This document shows, one piece after another, positions 43,333-50,188 of a DNA stretch of 64,000 bases. The notes under the pieces are model-generated. The model had not been told where the DNA came from and searched no databases. It saw only the letters and a list, made by a program, of their open reading frames with translations. Where the stretch lies: positions 1 through 64,000 of the forward strand of contig JBGPOP010000010.1 of the NCBI GenBank assembly GCA_041488095.1. The letters are read 5' to 3'. The number at the start of each line of letters is the position of its first letter. Position 1 is the stretch's first letter. Both the position numbers and the translations under genes were made by a program. Source of the DNA: DASYPQ01 sp041488095 (GTDB lineage: Bacteria > Planctomycetota > UBA1135 > GCA-002686595).

Positions 43333-44399
43333 TCTTCCTCAGACCCCTCGTCGCTCATCCCGGTCTGTTCCTTCTGGCCCGCCGGCGAGGCGAACAGCTC
43401 CGGACACGTCCGGAGCAGCGCCTCCGCGAACCCAGCCTGGGAGTCGATCGACTCGCGCAGGCCCGGCGAACGGCGGAAGAGATCTGCCACTTCCCCCGCC
43501 CGGGCCGGGTGTCGGTCGAGCAACTCCCGGAAATACTCCAGCGATCGCCGCTGGTTTCGCATCCATGCGTAAACCATGCCCAGATTGAAGCGGGCGACGA
43601 AGAAGCGGTCGTCCAGGTCGGCCAGACCGCTGATCGTCACCCACCGCCACAAGGCGATGGCCTTGGCGTAGCCCTTCTCGGCGGAGTGCAGGCGGCCCAG
43701 CTGGATCGCGGCGTGGCCGCGGTTCCGCTCGTCGACCGCGGTCTCGAAGATCCGCCCGTACTCCTCAGCCGCCTGCAAGCGGCGACCCTCGTGCGCGTGG
43801 AGGAACCCCAGGTAGAGCTGCGCCTCCTCGTGCGAAGGATCCGTGGAGATCGCCTCCTCGAGCAGCCGCCGTCCCTTTTCGAGCGGGCTCTCGATCTTCT
43901 CCAGCTTCCCGTTGAGCATCGAACGCGCGCGCATCCAGTCGAGCCCGCCGGCCTTCGCCTTGCCATTCATCACCACCCCGTCGACGAAACCACGCCCGCG
44001 CGCTTGCGTCGCCCCCAGGGGCACCGCGGCCTCGAATACGCGCTCGCGATAGCCCGTGTCGATCGCGGCCAGGACGTAGGCCTTGCCGAGCTGGTAGAAG
44101 ATCGTCGCCAGCCGGTGGACGAGGTCGATGCCTTCGACCGCTTCCAGACCGGGTCCCGTGGATCCGGTGAGCATCGCGATGCGTGCGAACAGGCGGTCGG
44201 GATCGGATACGTCCTTGTGCAGGCGGATCTGCGTGCGGGTGTCCTCGAAGAACTCCCGACAGGCGGCGCAGGCCTCCATGTGCACCATCGCGCGGCCGGC
44301 CGCTTGCGAGTCCAGCTCGCTATCGAGCAGGCAGGAGAGGTCCATCTGGAAGCTCTCGCAGACCGTGCTGAGTCCCTCTTTCCAGGCTTCGAAGCTCAT
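43329..44399 (-). CDS. Zinc-finger anti-sigma factor with TPR domain
   Basis: 356 residues. The N-terminus has a zf-HC2 anti-sigma zinc motif, HMEACAAC (His40, Cys44, Cys47), with upstream Cys14/Cys23 candidates. No membrane segment follows, so it is probably cytoplasmic. The rest carries TPR-like helices (~170-300: AQLYLGFLHAHEGRRLQAAEEY, GHAAIQLGRLHSAEKGYAKAI). The family holds its cognate ECF sigma factor inactive. It overlaps the sigma gene (ATGA) and the downstream exported gene (ATGA), a tight three-gene unit. Confidence 0.82.
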   Translation of the reverse strand: MSFEAWKEGLSTVCESFQMDLSCLLDSELDSQAAGRAMVHMEACAACREFFEDTRTQIRLHKDVSDPDRLFARIAMLTGSTGPGLEAVEGIDLVHRLATIFYQLGKAYVLAAIDTGYRERVFEAAVPLGATQARGRGFVDGVVMNGKAKAGGLDWMRARSMLNGKLEKIESPLEKGRRLLEEAISTDPSHEEAQLYLGFLHAHEGRRLQAAEEYGRIFETAVDERNRGHAAIQLGRLHSAEKGYAKAIALWRWVTISGLADLDDRFFVARFNLGMVYAWMRNQRRSLEYFRELLDRHPARAGEVADLFRRSPGLRESIDSQAGFAEALLRTCPELFASPAGQKEQTGMSDEGSEEE

Positions 44400-45298
44400 G
44401 ATCGGACCTCCGGCTCCCGGCCCTGCCCATGCTCGGGGTCGAGCGCGTCCCCGCCATCCGCATCAGCCGCGTTTCTCAGGCCTGCGCGCAGCTTCGGCTC
44501 GCGCGCGGGACGGCAGTCGGGCGACATTCCGTCGAAGTCCCGGCGCATGGCGCGGAAGATCTTCCGGCGCGCCCGGAAGATCACCATCTTGAGATTCTCG
44601 AGCTTGATCCCGAGCTCGTCGGCGGCTTCGCGGTAGCTGTATTCGTCGACTTCCACGCGCTGGAGCGCGGTCCGCTCGCGCGGTGAAAGCTGGCCGTAGA
44701 ACTTGAGGTACTTGTCGAGGATCAGGAAGTAGGCGCTCAGGCACGCGGCCTGGCTCTCACGTTCGATCGCTCCCGACAGCGGACTCGTCGCGCGCATCTC
44801 GGGCTGGTCGGAAAGATCCTCGAAGGGCACCTCGGTCCGCCCGCCCCGGCCCTGCGCTCTCAGGTGCTTGAGCACGGTGTTGCGCACGATCATCGCCGAC
44901 CAGACGCGGAAGGCGTCCTGCCGCTCCGAGTTGAACCGGTGCGGGTAGCGGTAGATGTTGAAGAACACTTCCTGGAGCACGTCGCGCGGATCAGCCTTGC
45001 TCGTGTAGCGCCGTAGTCGACCGGCGACCTGGACCAGGAGGTGCTGGCAGTTCAGCTCATAGAGGAGCCCGAAGCAGCTCCTACCGCGGGTCTGGCGGAA
45101 GGCCTCCATCAGGCGCGTCGACAGGGCATCGCGGCGAGCCTCCTCCCCGCGCCCCACCTCCTCGAGGATGGACACCATCGCCGCCAGCTCACGTCCACCG
45201 ACCTCGCTGCGCAGGTCCGCTAGCTTGTCGCTCAATTGCGCCCGGGCACCCTCGACGTTGAGGGACAGGTCGTGGCCGGAGGAGTCGATAGCCTGCAT
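44396..45298 (-). CDS. ECF-type sigma-70 factor
   Basis: 300 residues, longer than most ECF sigmas (~180-200). An N-terminal extension of ~85 residues of unknown role precedes region 2 (VQVAGRLRRYTSKADPRDVLQEVFFNIYRYPHRF, with the DxxQEVF core), a linker, and region 4 (LSPRERTALQRVEVDEYSYREAADELGIKLENLKMVIFRARRKIF). It recruits RNA polymerase to its own promoters; its targets are not identifiable here. Its C-terminus is charged. It begins the operon with the zf-HC2/TPR anti-sigma. Confidence 0.9.
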   Translation of the reverse strand: MQAIDSSGHDLSLNVEGARAQLSDKLADLRSEVGGRELAAMVSILEEVGRGEEARRDALSTRLMEAFRQTRGRSCFGLLYELNCQHLLVQVAGRLRRYTSKADPRDVLQEVFFNIYRYPHRFNSERQDAFRVWSAMIVRNTVLKHLRAQGRGGRTEVPFEDLSDQPEMRATSPLSGAIERESQAACLSAYFLILDKYLKFYGQLSPRERTALQRVEVDEYSYREAADELGIKLENLKMVIFRARRKIFRAMRRDFDGMSPDCRPAREPKLRAGLRNAADADGGDALDPEHGQGREPEVRS

Positions 45299-45364
45299 CG
45301 AACCGCGCGCCGTAGGTGGGGTCAGGAGGGTCCTGGGATCAGGGCACTGTCGGTACGGAAACCG

Positions 45365-45392
45365 ATTCTATGGGCAGAACGTGGAACGGTAA
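45365..45392 (-). promoter_or_regulatory. Possible promoter of the ECF sigma operon
   Basis: On the minus strand, TTACCG (45392-45387) and TAGAAT (45370-45365) are 16 nt apart, matching 3/6 and 5/6 of the housekeeping -35 and -10 consensus, ~67 nt upstream of the sigma ATG. The overlap with the inverted repeat just upstream strengthens the case slightly. Confidence 0.35.
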
Positions 45393-45417
45393 CGAAAAGG
45401 CAACAGCATCTTTTCGT
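45392..45417. promoter_or_regulatory. 8-bp inverted repeat between sigma operon and queG
   Basis: ACGAAAAG (45392-45399) is perfectly inverted as CTTTTCGT (45410-45417) with a 10-nt spacer. It is A/T-rich in a GC-rich setting, and its left arm touches the putative -35 of the sigma operon. This is the shape of a dimeric repressor or activator site. Confidence 0.4.
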
Positions 45418-45570
45418 AACCGCGACCGATGGCGAGGCCTGGACCGGGGTTTTCCAGGCCTGGAAGGGGGGCAGGACGAGCCGGGAGGTCCCGGAGGCCG
45501 AACGCGTCCGAAGGGTTCCACCCCAGCCGATCTCGTTGTGGGAAACCTCCCGTGGTCGGAAGATGCCCCA

Positions 45571-46683
45571 GTGGATGTCCCCGCCTCGGTCCTGGAGCTT
45601 GCGAGAGAGGTCGGTTTCGACCTGGCGGGGATTGCTCCTCTGAGGCCACCGAAGGACGCCTCACGTTTCGAAGCCTGGCTCCTGGGGGGCCGCCACGCGG
45701 ACATGAGCTGGCTCGAGGACAACCGCGAGCGGATCCTCGACCCGCGCCGGATCCTGCCGGAGGGGCGGAGCATCCTGGTCGTCGGTCTGGCACATGCCCG
45801 GGCGAAGGTCGAAGTGGCCGGCGGGGGGCGAGTGGCGCGGTACGCCGCTGGCAGGGACTACCACAATGTGATGGGACGCATGCTCGCGAAGCTCGCGCGC
45901 CGTCTGCGCGAGGCCGGTCTCGTGGGTCGCAGCCGTCGCATCGTCGACGCGGGGCCTTTGCTCGAGCGCTCGCACGCGGCCGAAGCCGGGCTGGGCTTCG
46001 CGTCGAAGGCCGCCAATCTGCTCCACCCGAGGTTTGGCCCCTGGTTCTTTCTGGCCGAGCTGATCCTCGATGCGGACCTCGAGCCGACGACAGGGCCAGC
46101 GCCCGGCTCATGCGGGACCTGCACGGCGTGCCTCGACGCTTGTCCCACGGGAGCGATCCTCGAGCCAGGTCTCGTCGATGCGCGGACCTGCATCAGCTAC
46201 CAAACCATCGAGAACCGCGGAGTCGTGCCTGCGGAATTGCGCCCGAAGATCGGGCCCTGGGCATTCGGCTGCGATGTCTGCTCGGAGGTCTGCCCCTGGG
46301 GCCAACGCGCAGGCGACTTCGCCGAGCGATTCGGTACTCACCCTGCCCTTGCGGAGATGGGCCTCGTGGAGTGGGTCGAAGCGGGTGAAGGGTTGTCGGA
46401 GCGGCTCTCCGGATCACCGCTCCAGCGGCCTCGCCGCGCCGGGCTCGCCCGCAATGCCGCGATCGTACTCGGCAATTCCCCTTCTGAGGCTGGCCGGAGG
46501 GCATTGCTCCGGGCGCTGACTTTCGACCCGGCTGCGATCGTGCGCGAAGCCGCGGCCTGGTCGCTCGCTCGCGCGCACGGCCAGGACCGCGAGACGAGAC
46601 TCTCCCTGGAAAGAGCCGGCGCGATCGAACCGGATCGAGAGACCCGCCATGCGATCGAGACGTGGAGGGCCGCCTGCGTCTGA
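45571..46683 (+). CDS. queG: Epoxyqueuosine reductase
   Basis: 370 residues. QueG reduces epoxyqueuosine to queuosine in tRNA with cobalamin and two 4Fe-4S clusters. Visible motifs: DLAGIAPLRPP at the N-terminus, RRILPEGRSILVVGLAH, KAANLLHPRFGPWFFLAELI, cluster sites CGTCTACLDACPTGAI and CDVCSEVCPWG, and C-terminal HEAT-like helices (LARNAAIVLGNSPSEAGRRALL). The GTG at 45571 (reading MDVPASVLELA) is chosen because family homology starts there; GTG 45538 is an alternative. queA, the preceding step, lies 8 kb away in the window. Confidence 0.92.
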   Translation: MDVPASVLELAREVGFDLAGIAPLRPPKDASRFEAWLLGGRHADMSWLEDNRERILDPRRILPEGRSILVVGLAHARAKVEVAGGGRVARYAAGRDYHNVMGRMLAKLARRLREAGLVGRSRRIVDAGPLLERSHAAEAGLGFASKAANLLHPRFGPWFFLAELILDADLEPTTGPAPGSCGTCTACLDACPTGAILEPGLVDARTCISYQTIENRGVVPAELRPKIGPWAFGCDVCSEVCPWGQRAGDFAERFGTHPALAEMGLVEWVEAGEGLSERLSGSPLQRPRRAGLARNAAIVLGNSPSEAGRRALLRALTFDPAAIVREAAAWSLARAHGQDRETRLSLERAGAIEPDRETRHAIETWRAACV

Positions 46684-47098
46684 GGCTCCGAGCCCTCCCT
46701 CTGCAAGCGTCGAAACCGTTCGACTTGAGCGTGTCTTCGTCGCAATTATGGAACTTGCATTATTTTCCTGGAGGGGTGCAGAGGGGGGATCGATCCCAAG
46801 TCCTGGGCCCCCAGTGACATGGGTTCACTGAGGCGGCGGATCTCGGTTCCGCGCGTCGAACCAACCCGGGCCAGAGCACGTCCCCAGCCCTGGCCACGAG
46901 CTCCTTGCGCTCGCACCCGACGTCGAATTCTGTCGACGCTTGGGCTAGCAGACGCAGGACTTCAGAGCCGCGAGTGCCCGTTGCAAGGTGTTGCGGCTTT
47001 GGAAGTTGCAATCGCCTGAGGAACCGGAGCACGGCTTGGCAGGACGCTTGCTCTGGAGGTCGCCCCGAGAAGCAGGCAAGGCAGGACGACGACACCGG
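46684..47098. other. 415-bp stretch without a recognised gene
   Basis: This gap between queG and the zinc-ribbon gene holds no ORF I can support. An A/T-rich patch at ~46743-46770 may contain a promoter. No tRNA cloverleaf, riboswitch or repeat was recognised; the short self-complementary runs around 46790-46860 do not fold into a tRNA. Confidence 0.4.
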
Positions 47099-47320
47099 AT
47101 GGAACACGCGGACTTCTACAACGACCTCAAGTACTGCTCCAAGTGCGACAAGTACGTGCCCTACCTGATGGGTGCCGAGCATTCCTACTGCACGGAGTGC
47201 GGATTCCGCGTGCGCCTCTTCTCCCAGCGCGATTGGACGGCATTCAATGAGAACCTCTCCCGCCAAAGGCCCAAGGGGGGCAGGCCTCGCAAGGAGCAGC
47301 GCGGCCGCGAGTCCGCCTGA
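47099..47320 (+). CDS. Small zinc-ribbon protein
   Basis: 73 residues. Two CxxC pairs form a zinc ribbon: CSKC (Cys11, Cys14) and CTEC (Cys29, Cys32), separated by DKYVPYLMGAEHSY. A basic tail (SRQRPKGGRPRKEQRGRES) suggests nucleic-acid binding. Function unknown. ATG at 47099; no good ribosome binding site is visible. It is convergent with the TPR gene, whose stop lies 9 nt away. Confidence 0.65.
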   Translation: MEHADFYNDLKYCSKCDKYVPYLMGAEHSYCTECGFRVRLFSQRDWTAFNENLSRQRPKGGRPRKEQRGRESA

Positions 47321-47329
47321 GGGTCTGCC

Positions 47330-48499
47330 TCAGTCCGGCTTGAGGCGCCGGAAACGCTCGCCCGCCTCGACCCGCTGGAGCTTCTCTCCTGTGCGGGCAT
47401 AGTAGCGCTCGAGCCGCTGCCAGGCCTTCCACTCCTCCGTGCAACGCTGTTGAAGGGCCTGCGCGGCGACCCGCGCGCCCTCGGCATCCCCCATCCCCTC
47501 GAGCACGTCGAGCGCGAGGATGCGCAGGTCGACGTCGGTCGGCCTCTCCCTCACGAGCCTGACCAGGGCCTTGCGTGCCGCCGGCACGTTGCCGGTCGAG
47601 CGATGCAACTCGACGAGCCGCGTGAGCAGCGGCATCTCGTGGGGCAGGTACTCGAGGCGGCTTTCGATCGAGACGACATCCTGAGCGGCGGCGGCGAGAT
47701 TTCGGTAGCGCACCTGGGCCGCAAGCCCGTCTTTTTCCCGGCCGAGATCGAGCAGGATCCGCCCCAGGAGGAACCAGGGACGCGGCTGCCAGGGGTCGAG
47801 GTCGCGCGCGCGTTCCGCTGCGACAAGCGCCTCCTGCGAACGGTCGAGGTCGAACAGGAGCTGCGCCTTCCAGGCCCAGGAGTCCGTGTGGCGCGGTTCG
47901 AGCTCCAGGACTCTTCCGAGGAAATCGAGCGCCTTCTGCGCCTCGCCCAGATGCATTTCGCAGAGGGCTAGCCCACGCAGCGCCTCGACCTCCCGCGGCG
48001 CAGCTGCGAGCACGCGCTCGTAGTGTGCTTTCGCCCGGGTGTAGTCGCCCACGCTGTAGTAGCTGTGACCGAGTACGCGCGTCTCGCCGACCCTCGCGGG
48101 CGCGACGGCGAGGAAGCGCTCGAGTGCCGCCGCAGCGTCGCCATAGCGCTGCAGTCGGAAGTAGACGACACCCATCTCGTAGAGCCCGGGCGGATAGTCC
48201 GGCTCGGAGTCGAGGACGCCATAGAGGAGCACCAGAGCGCGCGGCAGATCCCGCTCGCGGATCGCGATCGCGGCCTCGCGCATTCCCTCCGGAGGTGGCT
48301 CCGCAGCGGTCGTCGTTCGTTCGAAGTTCTTCCAACGGCCCTCCGCCGATCGCGGGAGGGAGCGCGGATCGCGGCGCAGCGCCGTCATCTTCTGGTGATC
48401 GTGGAGCCCGTCAACGGGGACCGAGGGGGCATCTCTCGGCGCCTCCTGGACCGGTCCGATCCGCGCGATCAGGGCGAGCATGAAGAAGACCTTCCTCAT
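47330..48499 (-). CDS. Exported TPR protein
   Basis: 389 residues. A signal-like N-terminus (MRKVFFMLALIARIGPVQEA) is followed by at least seven TPR-like units, for example PPGLYEMGVVYFRLQRYGDAAAALERFL and LGHSYYSVGDYTRAKAHYERVL. TPRs bind peptides or partner proteins. The start is clear: the ATG overlaps the stop of the upstream FG-GAP gene (ATGA) and GGAGGA lies just upstream. The coupling suggests that this protein and the FG-GAP/ASPIC protein work together. Confidence 0.8.
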   Translation of the reverse strand: MRKVFFMLALIARIGPVQEAPRDAPSVPVDGLHDHQKMTALRRDPRSLPRSAEGRWKNFERTTTAAEPPPEGMREAAIAIRERDLPRALVLLYGVLDSEPDYPPGLYEMGVVYFRLQRYGDAAAALERFLAVAPARVGETRVLGHSYYSVGDYTRAKAHYERVLAAAPREVEALRGLALCEMHLGEAQKALDFLGRVLELEPRHTDSWAWKAQLLFDLDRSQEALVAAERARDLDPWQPRPWFLLGRILLDLGREKDGLAAQVRYRNLAAAAQDVVSIESRLEYLPHEMPLLTRLVELHRSTGNVPAARKALVRLVRERPTDVDLRILALDVLEGMGDAEGARVAAQALQQRCTEEWKAWQRLERYYARTGEKLQRVEAGERFRRLKPD

Positions 48500-50130
48500 C
48501 GCGCTGGCTCCTCCACGATGAGCACCCGGTCGACGGTGACGTCCTCGATCACCTGATCGCGGCCCGAGGGCCAGCGCACGACCAGACGCTCGAGACGGTC
48601 GACCGCACCCAACCCGAAATGCGCCTCGGCGGGCACCGCGCTCTGGAAGCCTCCCGTCGTCCGGATTTCGGTGCGCTGCGACCCTCCGCTCCACTGCGCG
48701 ACGACCCGCGCGCCGATCCCGTCGTGATTGCTGTCGCGGCCGCGCAGTCGCACTCGCAGCCAGTGCGCCTTCTCGCCCGTGCGGGCCCCGTTCAGGAAGA
48801 CGCGCACCTGGCCTTCGACCTGCAGTCCGACGAGATCGAGGTCGCCATCGCCGTCCAGGTCTGCCCAGGCGCTCGCGCGAGACACCGCCGGTGGGGCGTC
48901 GGAGAGGGACTCGACCGAGAATCGCCCGCGACCGTCGTTTCGGAAGAGCTGGTCGCCTTGCGCGTAGCTCGTGTCCGTTCCCGGAAGGTCGGCCTGCGGG
49001 TACACGTGGCCGTTCATCACCGACAGGTCGAGATCGCCGTCGAGGTCGAAATCCACCAAGTGCGTGCCCCAGCTGAGCCTCGGGATGCTCGGGCCTGCGA
49101 GCCCGGTGGCCGACGAGCGCTCGCGAAAGCCCAGGCCCTTGGCCGAGACGTAGAATGCGTCGCTCTCACCCGAGAAGTTCGTGACGAACAGGTCGTCGCG
49201 CCCGTCTCCGTTCCAGTCGCCGCAGCCGATGCCCATGCTGGCCTGTTCCTTGCCGTTGGCGTCGTGGCCTACACCGCGCCGGAACCCGACCTCGGCGAAC
49301 GTGCCGTCGCCCTGGTTCTCCCACAGGTGGTTCGCCATCGAGTCGTTCGTGATGTAGATGTCGGTGTCGCCGTCATCGTCGTAGTCGAGCGTCATCACGC
49401 CCAGGCCGAAGGCTGCCTCCGGTGGGCGGAAGTGCGCCTTCAGCGTCACCTCCTCGAAGGTCCCGTCGCCGTGGCCGCGAAACAGCTGGTCGTGGACCGG
49501 CACGAGACCTTCGGGGCCGCACATGACGTCGTGGCCCTTCCAGCGGCACCCCTCCTGTCCCGGCTTCGGGGCGGTCTTCGGATCGAACGCGAGGTAGTTG
49601 ACCACGACGAGGTCGAGCTTGCCGTCCCGGTCGTAGTCGAGGAATGCCGCGCTCGTGCTCCAATCGCTGCCCGTGAGGCCGGCCTTGGCGGTGATCTCCC
49701 GGAAGCCCTTGCCGCCGTCGTTCAGGAACACACGATTCGGTCCCCACTCGGTGATCACGAGGTCGAGCCAGCCGTCGCCGTCGATGTCACCGGCCGCTCC
49801 GCCCATTCCCCAGCGGCCACCGGCGATCGCCCACCCCGGCCCCGCAGGAGTGAACGTGCCGTCGCCCCGACCCAGGAAGAGGCGCGGGGGGAAGCCGCTC
49901 TCGCCCTTCTCGACCCGCTCGAGCGTCGAGCCGTCGACGATCACGACATCGATCTTCCCGTCGCCGTCGAAGTCCCCGAGCACGACGCCGCCTCCGTTGG
50001 CTTCGATGATGAAGTTCTTGGCGGACGAGCCGCAGTGGGTTACGACGCCGGGGAGCGCCCGGGCCCCGATCTCGGTGAACTGGGGAGCTTGCGGCCCCGC
50101 CGCGGCGAGGAGGATGGCTGCGTGGAGCAC
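48496..50130 (-). CDS. Secreted FG-GAP/VCBS protein with ASPIC/UnbV domain
   Basis: 544 residues from the chosen start. The signal-like region (SVLHAAILLAAAGPQA) is followed by seven calcium-loop repeats of the DxDxDGxxD type (DFDGDGKID, DIDGDGWLD, DYDRDGKLD, DYDDDGDTD, DWNGDGRDD, DFDLDGDLD, DLDGDGDLD), which form a beta-propeller. The last ~110 residues are an ASPIC/UnbV domain (WLRVRLRGRDSNHDGIGARV, then GLGAVDRLERLVVRWPSG). Such proteins are surface-exposed; role unknown. GTG 50130 is used; a TTG 1 nt past the upstream stop would add 19 residues. Confidence 0.82.
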   Translation of the reverse strand: MLHAAILLAAAGPQAPQFTEIGARALPGVVTHCGSSAKNFIIEANGGGVVLGDFDGDGKIDVVIVDGSTLERVEKGESGFPPRLFLGRGDGTFTPAGPGWAIAGGRWGMGGAAGDIDGDGWLDLVITEWGPNRVFLNDGGKGFREITAKAGLTGSDWSTSAAFLDYDRDGKLDLVVVNYLAFDPKTAPKPGQEGCRWKGHDVMCGPEGLVPVHDQLFRGHGDGTFEEVTLKAHFRPPEAAFGLGVMTLDYDDDGDTDIYITNDSMANHLWENQGDGTFAEVGFRRGVGHDANGKEQASMGIGCGDWNGDGRDDLFVTNFSGESDAFYVSAKGLGFRERSSATGLAGPSIPRLSWGTHLVDFDLDGDLDLSVMNGHVYPQADLPGTDTSYAQGDQLFRNDGRGRFSVESLSDAPPAVSRASAWADLDGDGDLDLVGLQVEGQVRVFLNGARTGEKAHWLRVRLRGRDSNHDGIGARVVAQWSGGSQRTEIRTTGGFQSAVPAEAHFGLGAVDRLERLVVRWPSGRDQVIEDVTVDRVLIVEEPAR

Positions 50131-50188
50131 GGAAGAGTCGAGGATACCCCGCGCTCGCGCGGGCGCGCCCTGTGCAGATCCGTCCAAA

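Noticed and set aside
46770..46870. tRNA-like short stems in the gap before the zinc ribbon
   Set aside because: No acceptor stem, anticodon arm or T-loop in the right spacing could be built.
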